Origin: Chara braunii
Lineage: Eukaryota > Streptophyta > Charophyceae > Charales > Characeae
Assembly: GCA_003427395.1 (NCBI GenBank)
Contig: BFEA01000636.1
Location: forward strand, 229,420-254,623
Length of the DNA: 25,204 nucleotides
Reading direction: 5' to 3'
Translations under genes and position numbers: made by a program
In this document: positions 1-9,412 of the stretch, in pieces
Numbering within the stretch: the first letter of the stretch is position 1
Layout of the letters: each line of letters starts with the position of its first letter
Notes under the pieces: model-generated
What the model saw: only the letters and a program-made list of their open reading frames with translations
Database searches by the model: none
What the model was told of the DNA's origin: nothing

Positions 1-71
<71 letters not shown>
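1..71. repeat. (CT)n microsatellite
   Basis: An uninterrupted CT dinucleotide run of about 35 units begins at the window edge, so its true length is unknown. It grades into a further pyrimidine-rich stretch (to about 95). Confidence 0.99.
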
Positions 72-74
<3 letters not shown>

Positions 75-1634
75 CCCTCTCTCTTCCTCCCTTCTCGGTC
101 GCTAAGCCCGTACCGAGCGTTACTAATGCGCTCTCCTTCGAAGCCCGAAGCGAGCTAGAGTGTAGCTCTTCGAACACCCCCGTACGCATGCGTGCGCCTA
201 ACGTGCTCTTTCCCGGTACGCGTCGGACGCCGTATTCCCCTCCTCTTTTTTTTTTAGTCTTCCTCCCTACCTTTTATATCTTCCCTCCTTCTTTCCTTAC
301 CTACTCACTCCGAGCGCTCCTTTCCAAGGTGCCAAGGTCGGAATTTTTGCCCAAGTTTCAGCCTTCCCTCTCCACCTTTCCCTCTCTCCTTTTCTTTCCC
401 GCCTCCTTCCTTTCCCTCGACTTCATCTGTACTCCCATCCCTTCTCCTAATAGGATCATACCTCTCGGATCAAGCATAGACCTCGCCTCCCCTTATTTCG
501 TTCTTCACAAAATGCCCCAAGTCTTCTCTCTCCCGCCCCCAGGCTTGGCAGCTTAATCGACACTCCGAGCTTCTAGTCTCTTTGCCCAGGTACACCCTCG
601 CTCGAGAATCAGAATCGTCACGACCAAGGGAGCATGTGCGGCTCCGAGTTCTCCGCTGCGCACCGTGTAACTAACTTTTTCGAATCAGTTGGCAAGAAGA
701 CTGTATCGCGCGCGTCCCCTCTCCGTTCGGTTACCAAGAAGTTGTGGGCGCGCTACTGTCGATCCCAGCTGCCCATCCTTCCTCGCGGGATCCTGCCAGG
801 TCAGCTAGCGCTGGATGCTACGTGCGGCCCAACTTCAACATACGGGTGGCCCTGTAGATGCGCAACTCCATTTTCGAACCCTTTTTGCCCCTACTGCCTG
901 GGCGGATAGTTCGTTTTCCCCCGTCAATTCAGTAGAAAGGAATCGTGGTCATTTCCCACGGCCACCGTAAGCATGAAAACAAAAACCCCTTTTTCCACCA
1001 GGAACGATTGCACTTCTCTTGATCGTACCAGGGGAGTGCCAAAAAAGCGACCGTCATCAACCATCACCGCATGCGAAGCTGATTTCGCCTTAACGCCGAC
1101 CCTTGGTACTAAACCTGGATCCCTCGGCTACCGACGCCCGACTGCCTGAGCCGCTCATCGTGTCATAGTTATGCCAAGGCCGTGGGCGTTACCACGTGTT
1201 CGCGTGTCACCGCCAGGCTCAACCACAGTCTCATGGCTTATCTGAGGACCTCCATGGTTGTCAGTACTTCATCGTCTGGATGCCTCCTTCAACCCCAACT
1301 TCAGCTGCTCCTTTCACATTATGTCGAAATCTTTGATTTGGTCCGTTTCTGGCCCCGCTCATGATCTCGCGTGGATTGCTCCGTTCCCTGCTTGTTCATA
1401 CGTTAGTACAAAACAAAAGTCCCAAGATTTTCCCTCAGGCCCCTCAGGTCTCATGCATACAAGCGTCCAATCATGCAAAAAAAGAAAAAATGAACATGCC
1501 AAGCCGGTCTAGCTTGAAGAAAGGGGTGCACCGGCTGGTAGGCAGCCGCCTGACAACCAGCCCACACCCCAATTCTCGCCGTCCCTGGCGAGTTTTTCCC
1601 CGTAGTGGTTGATTTTTACTCGGATCACCCTGTA
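72..1634. other. Region without a recognisable gene, left of truncated element 1
   Basis: No open frame here has recognisable domains. The plus strand is very pyrimidine-rich from about 235 to 560, which creates long but low-complexity open frames. The frame at 634-909 shows no motif or compositional sign of coding. The right edge abuts the point where the RT of element 1 stops resembling an RT (about 1658), so part of this stretch may be a different repeat or the target sequence next to a deletion. No LTR, tRNA or promoter could be identified. Confidence 0.5.
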
Positions 1635-2777
1635 TCACCGCGCCGATGCATATGGTACACATTCTAACTTTCCTAGTTTATCGGCGTCGGGCCCCCGTCC
1701 GTCCTTGTCACATCTGAACCCTAGTATCTTGATCGAGGATAATGCCCAACGACTTTTTGTCCCACTCACGGTGAGGTTCGCATCGTCCAGTTTTAAGAGC
1801 ATGCTCCTCACATCCGTCATGTGATCTACCACGAATTTTCTGACCCTTGGAAAGACCTCCGTCGCATCCTTTTCAACCAGCCCTTTGATAGGGAAATCAT
1901 CCAGGAAGACCTCCACCTTACCCGGAATGAACTCCTTGAGAACGGCTATCATGGCCCTTTGAAAAATGGCGACGCCGTTGGTCCATCCCATAGGTACTAC
2001 CATCATTTGTACCAACCCTAGAGGCGTGTGCATCGCGGTCATATGTCGATCCGTATAATCTAAAGGGATCTCGTTATACCCCAAGAAGAGGTCGCAGATC
2101 AAGTAGATGGATTGACCTGCCGACCCTTCAGCCAAGAGGTCAGCTTCCGGTATCGATCCCACGTCCCTTACAGTAACCGCGTTGGTGCTTCAGAGATCTT
2201 AAATCCATCGAAGCTTGTTACTACCCCCTTTTCTGATGAAAAACCATTTGTTGGAGTAGGCGCTATCGCACGGCTCGGCTACAAAGGTCCGAATCTTTTC
2301 TTTTATAAAGGTCACGATCTCCTCTTTTTCCTTTTGGGCGTATTTCCACGGGGGTCTATCTTTCCACGGAACGTGGGGGACAGTGTGGATTCTCGCGGGT
2401 TTGGCATACCAAGGGTCTATCCTTCCCCTTTTCGAATCATCGAAGACTATTGCCTTGTCACAACCCCTTAGGACAGTGGCTATATACCCTCCTTCCTCAG
2501 GGGTGAGGTTTCCATCCCCTATGTCCATCTTTGCCAACCTATCAGCCGTAATCCGTTGTCCCTCTGTCGCCTTCCGCTCTCGAATGACCTCTGCTATCTC
2601 CTCTTCCGATATCGTAGCTTCCCCTGTCCTATCCCGACTGACTGCGGCGGGTTTTACTTTAACCACCACTGTTTTATGCTTCCTACCTCCGCCGGCTAGA
2701 GGGATTCCCCCAAAAAAGACAGTCTCACGCACCCCCAAATTCCTCTCCTTCATCCTCCTTTTCGTATCCGACTCCAT
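1635..2777 (-). pseudogene. Ty3/gypsy-type reverse transcriptase, element 1, truncated and with nonsense codons
   Basis: This is the RT of element 1, which would copy the element RNA into DNA inside the capsid-like particle. The 2777-2199 part carries the pre-RT linker and fingers (NKW near residue 172, LRWI at its end). The 2162-1635 part, in the same frame, carries motif A (CDLFLGYNEIPLD), PMGWTNGVAIFQR, the catalytic loop FLDD at 1907-1896 followed by FPIKG, and ILGFRCDKDG. Two in-frame stops separate the parts: TAA at 2201-2199 and TGA at 2192-2190. Where element 2 reads RWIQDLQKLNAVT, this copy has a stop at the Q, so a CAA-to-TAA change is likely. The catalytic loop is FLDD rather than the usual YVDD. 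After about 1658 similarity to the RT thumb ceases abruptly, so the RNase H and integrase are lost. The start drawn at 2777 lies in a different frame from the protease, with which it overlaps. Confidence 0.88.
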
Positions 2778-3273
2778 TGATTATTATCCGATCTCCAATC
2801 TCCTCGACCTCTACTCGACCGTCCGGAGGTTCCCCCTCGAGAAAGGGTGACTCTTCTAGGCGAACTTGGCACACCCGTGACTGGACTTCTTTCCTCCTTG
2901 GAACACCGGTGCGGTTCCGCTCATCCTGGGCATCCACAGTCCTTACGACCACTCGGATTTCGTCTGGACTTTGGATCGAGAGAGTCTGGCTTCCGTCCGG
3001 AAGGTCGACTGTGGTAGTGTGGACCACGCTCAGCCAAGTCCGTCCGAGGATCAACTCGGAAGAACACTCTTTTACCGAGAAAATTGGGACGGTAGCTTCT
3101 ACTCCTGCGACCTCAATCAAGGGGCTGTGACATACCCCCTCCGCCGGTTGGAGCTTGTTATCCGCCACTACCATCGACATGGCCACTCCCTTATCCACTT
3201 CTAGCCCTAGTTCCTTTGCTATAGAGTCCCGACACACGGTCGAATCGGACCCATTATCCACTAGGGCTCTCAT
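2725..3273 (-). pseudogene. Retropepsin-type aspartic protease domain, element 1
   Basis: This 182-residue open frame carries an aspartic protease fold typical of Ty3-like pol. The active-site motif is ALVDNGSDST (residues 3-12, catalytic Asp at residue 6), where many families have DTG or DSG. The flap-side hydrophobic stretch follows, and the second characteristic segment ELILGRTWL lies near residues 73-81. It would process the gag-pol polyprotein. Its ATG (3273-3271) overlaps the TGA of the upstream frame (3272-3270) as ATGA, a -1 relation. At the other end it overlaps the RT frame, which starts at 2777 in yet another frame. The protease domain itself is free of stops. Whether the frame changes are programmed or decay cannot be told. 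Element 2 lacks this domain entirely. Confidence 0.8.
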
Positions 3274-4034
3274 CTAATCCGAGAGGACTGTACCTCCTCC
3301 TTGGTGGGTCCATCCCCAGGAACGGTTGGCCCTCCTGCGAGCGGAATCCTCACCTTCTTGGTGATGCTCATGAGTTTGTCTCTAGCGTTTTTGCTTGCCG
3401 CGAAGTACTCCAGAAGGGTACATTGCATCGGTTGTATTAGAGTCCTTCGCAGGGGCGCAACCGTGCCTATCTCGTCCAAGGTACACTTCATCTCGAATTT
3501 CTTCGGTCCCTTCTTCCCAGGCGATTTCGGCGATGTGGACTCCCCCCCTTTTCGTTCCGTCGTGGTTTTTGTGTCGACCATTGGTTGGTCGTCGTCCCCA
3601 CTCCTTTTCCCTCCGTCCACTGTCGTGACTTCCTTGCTCTTAGACGGTCCGGCCCCTACTTGGGTTCTTACTCTTAGGCATGGTTCCCCTTCTTCAGACC
3701 TGCTCTCCACGAATTTGATGCTAGAGACTTGCGGCTTCCTTATGGACATACCACCCAGAGATAAGAAATGGAATCCTTCTCCCGTAGTGACTATGCGAGT
3801 TTGATCAGGCACAAAGTGCAGGCCCATGGGTTGGAGCCATTGTGATAGGAACCCTTGAGCGCCCTGAACAACTCTTCGAGCCTTGTGAAGAACAACGAAA
3901 TCATCGGCGTATCTTACTAGGATAACTCGGCCTTCGGCCGCCTGTAATTTGGATGCGGGATGAGCTAGCTGCCCTGCCGATCTCAGGCTTCTTCCCCAAG
4001 CTTGTCTCTCGTAGGGCAATCCTCTTGTCCACAT
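3270..4034 (-). pseudogene. Gag C-terminal/linker segment of element 1 with an embedded foreign RT-like stretch
   Basis: This 254-residue open frame is a composite. Residues about 1-98 do not look like gag; residues 36-98 resemble a group II intron reverse transcriptase (annotated separately). From about residue 104 the text is retroelement-like again: a charged linker rich in K, S, E and G, then KKFEMKCTLDEIG and QPMQCTLLEYFAASKNARDK (about residues 182-226). The second part aligns with the gag C-terminus of element 2, which begins KKFKYQIPIL and ends in a similar helix-rich block. The frame closes with TGA overlapping the protease ATG. The N-terminal ATG at 4034 is probably not a biological start, because the gag knuckle frame runs through this position in another frame. 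Confidence 0.6.
3738..3950 (-). other. Group II intron-like reverse transcriptase fragment embedded in element 1
   Basis: Within the frame starting at 4034, residues 36-98 read as the palm of a group II intron or related bacterial/organellar RT. They show RVILVRYADDFVVLH with the catalytic YADD at 3911-3900, then a WLQPMGL segment and a P-x-QTRI segment. These match the W/L...GL and PxKTxI pattern that follows YADD in group II intron proteins. The next conserved block, usually FDFLGF, is present only as FHFLSL. The rest of the RT, the maturase domain and any intron ribozyme were not found. Ty3-type RTs do not have RYADDFVV, and element 1 has its own Ty3 RT about 2 kb downstream. Best read as captured or inserted foreign sequence; exact edges are uncertain. 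Confidence 0.65.
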
Positions 4035-5644
4035 TTATCTTCATCGAGGGGTAGAAGGAGACCCGCCTCTCCATCATCTCCCCACACGACCCACTTATTC
4101 TCATTCAACTTCACCACTCCTAACCTTAGGGCTTCCGTGAGGTGCGGACACTTCCGCTTGATGTGACCATCTTCATTGCAATAGACACACCCGCTCCGAG
4201 AGGCTGCGGATTGTTAGGGTGAGGCCCCACTTGAGGCATTGCCCCTACGGTCGTTGAAGGACCGGGCGGCTGTGAAACCCTAGCCTGGCTTACCTCCGGC
4301 TGAACTCCCGCGGCCTTGGGTTGGGGAGGGTCTTCCCACCTTCCATCTCTCGCGTCCTTCCAATGAGAATTCCCCCAATCAAGGCCCAGATTTCCTCCAA
4401 TCTCCTGGTCATTTCTCCAATTCCCTTGGTTTCCTATTGGTCCCCCTCCCCAACGCGGCCCGGGGGGTCCAGGCGGCGGTCTATCACTTCCGCGAGGACT
4501 GTCGTTCCTTTGAGTGCGTATACTTCGGAGAGCCATGTCAAGGTTTTCCTTCATGTGTTCCGGGACGTCTACTCCCCCTCCCGTAAAGACCACCTCGGCG
4601 ACCTTTTCAAAATTCGCCGAGTCTCTGGGTGCCTTCTCGAGGACCTCTTTCCTCTTTTCCTCGGGTAGGTGTAACATGAACATGACACACCTATCTACTT
4701 CAGATAGCATCCCCCTATCCACCAAGGCTTGGGATAGGCGCTTGAACCTTCTAGTGAAGGCCACCAAACTCTCATGTTCCCCCCTAGACACCCAGCGCAG
4801 CCCTTCTATTGTCGGAATCAAGTCATCGCAAGCGAAGGTCCGTAGAAGGCTACTCTTGAAGGCCTTCCACCTCCCATCTATCGGGTATATTACCCTAATG
4901 GCCTAATCCAGTTCGGGATCCGAGTGTTGTATGAAGTAGTCGATCCACTCCTTTTCTGAGAACTTCTTTCGGAATGCATAACTTTCCCATTTTTCGACGA
5001 ACCCCGTCACATCTCGCCCATTAAAGTAGAGTGCCTCGAGGCCCAGATGGACATCGTAGTAGGGGACTCGCTGATCGTCATATCGACGGAAGTAGGGGCC
5101 TTCCGCCGGCCCGTCTAGTACCGGGTCATAGGGCTTGTACCAAGCGGGGTATAGTTCCTCCATCCGCGGTCGAGCCCCCGAAGGCCCCTAGGGTTCCTCC
5201 TCGCGGCGGCCTCTATCATTCGGCTCTTCGTGTTCCCAACGCGCTGGTCCTCGGCCCATGCACCCCCTCCAGGTGTCTCCGAACCCCCCCTCCTTTCTTC
5301 CTATTGCTTCCTCCGTCACCGACTCTCTCTTCCGCGTTTTCTTGATCTGCCCATCGGGTCTCGACAAGGAAGCCCTTCGAGGCCTCTGCCGTCATTTTTC
5401 TCACCGGTATTCGCGGCTCCACCTCCCGGTGCAAACGTTCCTCGGTACTTGCTCGCTGCCCCGCAGCTCTTTCTCCGAGAGATGTTTCCGGGCTCCTTAC
5501 GGCCCTACCTATCGCTTCCATCCCTTCGGTCACCCGCTCGGTTGCCTTGCTTAACCTTGCTCCTAATTCGGTATCTTTCTCGGCTTGCCCCATGTCAGTG
5601 GTCTCAGGTGGTCGGTGGAGTCCAGGCTCCACCTCACTCTCCAT
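3983..5644 (-). pseudogene. Gag of Ty3/gypsy-type element 1, frame-broken
   Basis: The putative start is ATG at 5644, 18 nt after the stop of the preceding array ORF and in the same frame. The first about 135 residues are charged and probably coiled-coil (ELGARLSKATERVTEGMEAI). The signal then moves to another frame near 5230, interrupted by TAG at 5190-5188, and gives the capsid-like part: EALYFNGRDVTGFVEKWESY, in-frame TAG at 4905-4903, then a helical stretch down to about 4500 and a P/G/R-rich linker. The first capsid block aligns with LTFDGANITDFLIDYEN in the gag of element 2. A second shift (-1) between about 4222 and 4203 leads to a nucleocapsid knuckle, CVYCNEDGHIKRKC (C-x2-C-x4-H-x4-C, 4191-4150). 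That frame ends at TGA 3985-3983. Gag would form the particle and bind the RNA. Family assignment is firm; the frame breaks look like decay. Confidence 0.8.
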
Positions 5645-5662
5645 GCACCCTATTGCTAACTT

Positions 5663-6523
5663 CTAGTTGCTTTCCGCGCTAGTGTCACTGTCTCGTTCTT
5701 CTGACTCGAGGTCTCTCCCCGAGCTTTCTTCTTCCTCACTTGACTCTCGATCTTCACCGTCGCCTGCAGATTCCTCGCTAGTTACGGTCCACCAAGAGTC
5801 CCACACCCGCTTCTCCTCGCAAGCTGCTAGCGCGAGATTGCCAACCTCAAGATCGGAAATACTCCTGATGCCTTCTTGAGAACACCGTTTAATCAACTCT
5901 CTATCCACCTCTCCAGCCTGTCCCCGAAACAAAAGCTTGAAAAATTCTCCGAGTACCGCCCACCATTCGAAGTCAGTATTTTCCAGCAATTCTCAGCATC
6001 GGGTGAACAATTCGTGGCCCTTCTCTTCTCCTAGGGGGAATTTTCCAATTACCTGCCCCCTATTTCGAACCCTCCTTACTGCTACGTCGTTGGGGTAGAG
6101 CAATCGGTGGGCCCAAGCAGGGATCTCCCAGGTTCGGCCGTGGGCTGCACGCGGGATTTCCAACCTCCCCATGTATTCAACCCTATCCAGCACGCGTCCT
6201 AATGCGGGGCCCCCTCTCAACCTCCTAAGTCGTTCCAGGGCTCTTCGGGCGAGACCCAACGGCGGGTCCTTACCTTCCGCTAATTTCGTCGCGAAAACCA
6301 GTCTATCATAGTGAGACAGGAAAATCTCGGCCTTCCGCGTGTGGATTCCCTCTCCCGAAACCACCGAAAAACGAACAATCGTCTCCTGTCCGTAGATCTC
6401 GAAAAACTCTGTGGTAGTTTCTCCCTCTCCTCTAATTTTGGGGAGAGTCACGCCATACCTACCACCGGACTTCCAAGCTCGCTCTAAGGATCCGACAGGG
6501 TTCCCCCTGTCGTATCTAATCAT
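5663..6523 (-). pseudogene. Array copy 4 of an unrecognised retroelement-associated protein family
   Basis: This ORF of about 287 codons has ATG at 6523, one in-frame TGA (5995-5993) and terminal TAG at 5665-5663. The family is not recognised. Shared features with the other array copies are a start resembling M-[AVI]-R (here MIRY), a beta-like N-terminus (YGVTLPK, as FHITLPK in copy 2), KAEIFLS, a basic helix ALERLRRLRGG, and a WEIPAWAHRLLYPNDVAVRR block equivalent to VRVPRFIFERIYPSEAVKR in copy 2. A tail follows with EFFKLLFRGQAGEVDRELI, then a strongly acidic serine-rich end (ESSEEEESSGRDLESEERD). It lies 8 nt after copy 3 and 18 nt before the gag ATG, so it reads as part of one transcript with gag. 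Function unknown. The internal stop fits CGA to TGA. Confidence 0.6.
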
Positions 6524-6531
6524 GGACAGTC

Positions 6532-7008
6532 CTACCTCACTCTGGATAATCTCTCGACTGCTTCCGCCAAGGAGTCCTCACACTTCCCCCGTGCCCCCTC
6601 GTCTTGATCGCGTATCGTTTGTTCTAAGGCTTTTTCGTACTCTCCCGTTCTATCCCAGAACAAGGCCTCAACTAGGTGCAACCTGGCTTCGAAAGGAGTT
6701 CCCAGCCACCTAGCGTCCTCCTCAAATTTCCTCTCGACCTCTATCAAAGGTTCTCTCCACGCCCTAGAGAACCGCACCCCTCCTGCCTCACTAACAAAAA
6801 CCAAAAACCTAGCTAATATGCTCCAGGACTTTCTTTTCCACAGAGCTAACCGTCGGACTTCGACAAGGAATTCTTTTTCAGCTTGGGCCGCTTGGTTCTC
6901 TCTAAGACCTAGAGCTAGCTCCGCACCTCCCTCTATTTCGACCTCGGGGTCGTCGTCACGAGTCTCCAGCTCCCAAGTCACCGCGTTAGAGGTGAAGCGC
7001 ACTCTCAT
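6532..7008 (-). CDS. Array ORF 3, probable divergent member of the same family
   Basis: This is an intact 158-codon frame. Its ATG at 7008 overlaps the TGA of the preceding ORF (7007-7005) as ATGA. The TAG at 6534-6532 is followed 8 nt later by the ATG of copy 4. The start MRVRF resembles the MVRF, MIRR, MIRY and MARW starts of the other copies. The remainder is predicted mostly helical and charged (AAQAEKEFLVEVRRLALWKR, RLHLVEALFWDRTGEYEKAL). A stretch FLVFVSEAGGVRF may correspond to the IFLSxxxxLxF segment of copy 4. Similarity to the family is weaker than for the other copies, and the ORF is shorter, so membership is provisional. No signal peptide or membrane segment is visible. Function unknown. 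Confidence 0.45.
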   Translation of the reverse strand: MRVRFTSNAVTWELETRDDDPEVEIEGGAELALGLRENQAAQAEKEFLVEVRRLALWKRKSWSILARFLVFVSEAGGVRFSRAWREPLIEVERKFEEDARWLGTPFEARLHLVEALFWDRTGEYEKALEQTIRDQDEGARGKCEDSLAEAVERLSRVR

Positions 7009-7935
7009 GTCGATCTCTCTCCCGCGAGGAGCTCCTCCTTTAACGGGTCAAATATCTCAATCGTCGTTGTCTCAAGCAACTTGATCCTGCGTAACGATCC
7101 TGGCCTGACTCTTCTCTTCTCTTCCCAGCAAAGGGTCATAATCCGATGCAACTCTTCCCTCACCCTCTCTAGACCCACTAGCTCTCCGTTGTCAGGCTCG
7201 CTCATGCCTCAAGTTCCTTTGGCGGCACGCAATCGCGATCCGAATGAGATCCGAGGGATCTAGCCCTTCTAACCCTGCCTTGCAGATTTCCCCCAAGCAC
7301 CTCCACGAGATAGTCGACACCCTCAAGTGTTGCCCCTAGCCTTCGAACGCGTAACCCAAGTCTTCTAACGATGACCAATCGTCCTGATCCGGTTTTCGCA
7401 GACACCAAGACAGTAGGGCGTGCAAGTCCGTCGCAGTGAATCGAAATTGATTCAAGATCGAGACACTGCTCTCCACCGCCCTCTTGACTGCCTCGGAGGG
7501 ATAGATTCGCTCGAAGATGAAACGGGGGACTCTCACAGGCTGGCTGGTGACAAATAGCAACACCTCTTCCCAACCTGCGTATGTTACTCGATATGTCCTT
7601 CGGCCCCCTTTACGAGGCCCTACCTCCTCGACTATCCTCTCTAGACGGTCTCCCACGGCTTGTGCGCTCGAGAGAGGGTCTTCCCCCAATTTCAAGCTTT
7701 GGACCACCTCGAGGGGCCCCTCCTTTGAAAGGAAGATCTTAGCTTCCCCGATCATTTAGCCTTCTTCGCCACTTACAGACAATCGTACGAACGCCTTCCC
7801 ACGACGGATTTCGGACACCTCTCTTCGAATGGCTCGCGTTGGGGCTTCCAAATTTGCTTTCGGTAATGTGATATGGAAACCTTTTCCTGCCTCTTCTATA
7901 GGTTCTACCGAGGCCCAAGGGGCTGTGTATCTTTT

Positions 7936-8012
7936 TAACGTAGAACGGGGGAATTAAACTCCCGTTGAATCCCGTTAAACTCCAAAAAATCCCGTTGAAT
8001 TCGCGTTAAACG
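7936..8012. repeat. Left subterminal repeat cluster of the TIR element
   Basis: Short variants of CCCGTTGAAT, CCCGTTAAAC, GCGTTAAACGC and TTAACG are reiterated directly behind the left TIR. The same words in inverted and direct orientation occur behind the right TIR (9317-9410). Subterminal clusters of this kind are often transposase binding sites; that role is inferred here. Confidence 0.65.
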
Positions 8013-8086
8013 CAAAAATGGGCCGCTCCCGTGCTTTTCGGAAAAAAGGAATTGATGCGCAAGGTCCGGAACACGTCGCCCTAGGC

Positions 8087-8111
8087 AAAAAAAAAAAAAA
8101 AAAAAAAAAAA
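8087..8111. repeat. Poly(A) tract, 25 A
   Basis: A run of 25 adenines inside the TIR element is followed by six C residues after one T. No retroposon coding or target duplication was seen around it. Confidence 0.97.
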
Positions 8112-8165
8112 TCCCCCCAACCCCTGAAGCACCTCCCATCCGCCCCCACATCCCCAACGCCCCAG

Positions 8166-8450
8166 TTATGTGCGTGTATGTGTGCTGTGTGCGCGTATCT
8201 GTGGATGTGTGTGCCTGCCGTGAGAGTGTGTCTGTGCATGAATATGAATGTATGCGGGTGTGTTTGTGTATGTGTGTGTTTGTAAGTGTGTGTGTGTGTG
8301 TGTCTGTGCTTGTAAGTGTATGTGTGTGTTTGTAAGTGTGTGTGTATGTACATGTGTGTGTTTGTAAGTGTGTGTGTGTATGTGTGTGTTTGTAAGTGTG
8401 TGTGTGTGTGTAAGTGTAAGTGTGTTTGTGCCTGCAAGTGAGAGTGTGTC
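8166..8450. repeat. GT-rich compound micro/minisatellite
   Basis: The core is (GT)n interrupted at intervals by TTTGTAAG, giving a higher-order unit close to TGTGTGTGTTTGTAAG that recurs between about 8266 and 8410. Long open frames on both strands here are artefacts of the repeat. Confidence 0.95.
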
Positions 8451-8959
8451 TCGCCTTACTCACAACCTCGTTCCCCAACACACAGATTCCCCTTGCACCC
8501 AAGGACCACCCTGCACCACACCCAGCTTACATCAACGCAGCTCGGCTATGGCTGCCTGCTCCTTCTTGCTCGCCCGTGAGCGCGTGAGTGGCACGAGCTA
8601 CAGCGCGGCAGCGCTTACGCAGCATGCAGCCAGCACCCGAATGCCCAATGTGGAGGCAGGCCCTTTGCTATATCAAAGTGGCCTGCCTGTGTTCAGTCCC
8701 AGGAAGCTTCCAGTAGGCCCCGGTAGCCTGAGGCACAGCACGAACGAGAACAGGCCTTGGGCCTGAGGTGGTTGCATGCCCCCAACTGCCTTTGGCCTGT
8801 GTTTGGCCCAGTACCCGTATCCAGCCCAGGGCCTGCTTTCCATACATTCACACAGGCGGCCCAGGATCTGGGTTCCCTCAACCAACTGACGCCAGACTCA
8901 TGCAACCTGCTACAGGCGCAATTTTGTGTGTGTGTGTGTCTTTCTTTCCTTTTTTTAAT

Positions 8960-9295
8960 TTGCTTTTTATGGTTTTGATTTTCTTAAAAATACACGAAGT
9001 TCCAAAAAAATAAAATAAAAAATAAATTGTTGTACATCTTTGAAAGATCTACCACCCTATATTTTTTATTTGTTTTTTTTGTTTTCGTTTTAGCCCTTAA
9101 AAAATCTGTGTGAAACCCAAAACAAAAACACTCATTTCATTTTAGTTTTTGTTTTTTCATTGTGTGTTTATGTTTTTGATTTTTTAAAAATAGATTTAAG
9201 CATCAAAAAATAAAAATAAAAATATAGGGTTGTAGTCCTCGACAAAACCTACAACATTTTTATTTTATTTTATTTTTTTCGATAATTTTTAGCCC
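8960..9295. repeat. AT-rich tandem duplication (about 200-bp unit)
   Basis: Two diverged units about 200 bp apart share ATG(G/T)TTTTGATTTT (8969 and 9170), a purine block of AAATAAAA words, a TTGT(A) motif, a T-rich block, and TTTTAGCCC ends (9096 and 9295). The second unit folds into an imperfect hairpin. Confidence 0.75.
9206..9275. repeat. AT-rich imperfect hairpin
   Basis: The left arm is AAAAATAAAAATAAAAAT followed by GTTGTAG (through 9234). The right arm is CTACAAC followed by ATTTTTATTTTATTTT (from 9249). The arms pair around a loop near 9235-9248, with a small bulge on the left side (ATAGG). Confidence 0.7.
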
Positions 9296-9316
9296 AGGAA
9301 AAAAATCATCCCGGAC

Positions 9317-9412
9317 CCCGTTAATTCCCGTCTAACTCGCGTTTGAACGGGAGTTTAACGTGAATTCAACGCGCGTTGAATTTTTCAACGCGAAACCCGC
9401 GTTAAATCCAAT
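9317..9412. repeat. Right subterminal repeat cluster with a perfect 20-bp palindrome
   Basis: This is the counterpart of the left cluster. It includes the perfect palindrome AATTCAACGCGCGTTGAATT at 9363-9382 and neighbouring TTGAATTTTTCAA. The same GTTGAAT and GTTTAACG words occur behind the left TIR. Confidence 0.75.

Noticed and set aside
165-183. GCTCTTCGAACACCCCCGT here and GCTCTTGAACACCCCCGT at 22883-22900, as possible LTR relics
   Set aside because: The match does not extend on either side; one short match with an indel is within chance for a 25-kb pairwise comparison.
188-909. Plus-strand open frames near the left end
   Set aside because: They are pyrimidine-rich low-complexity translations without motifs.
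7975-8502. Long overlapping open frames on both strands rich in H/T or V/C
   Set aside because: They are translations of the GT minisatellite and the A25 tract, with no non-repeat content.
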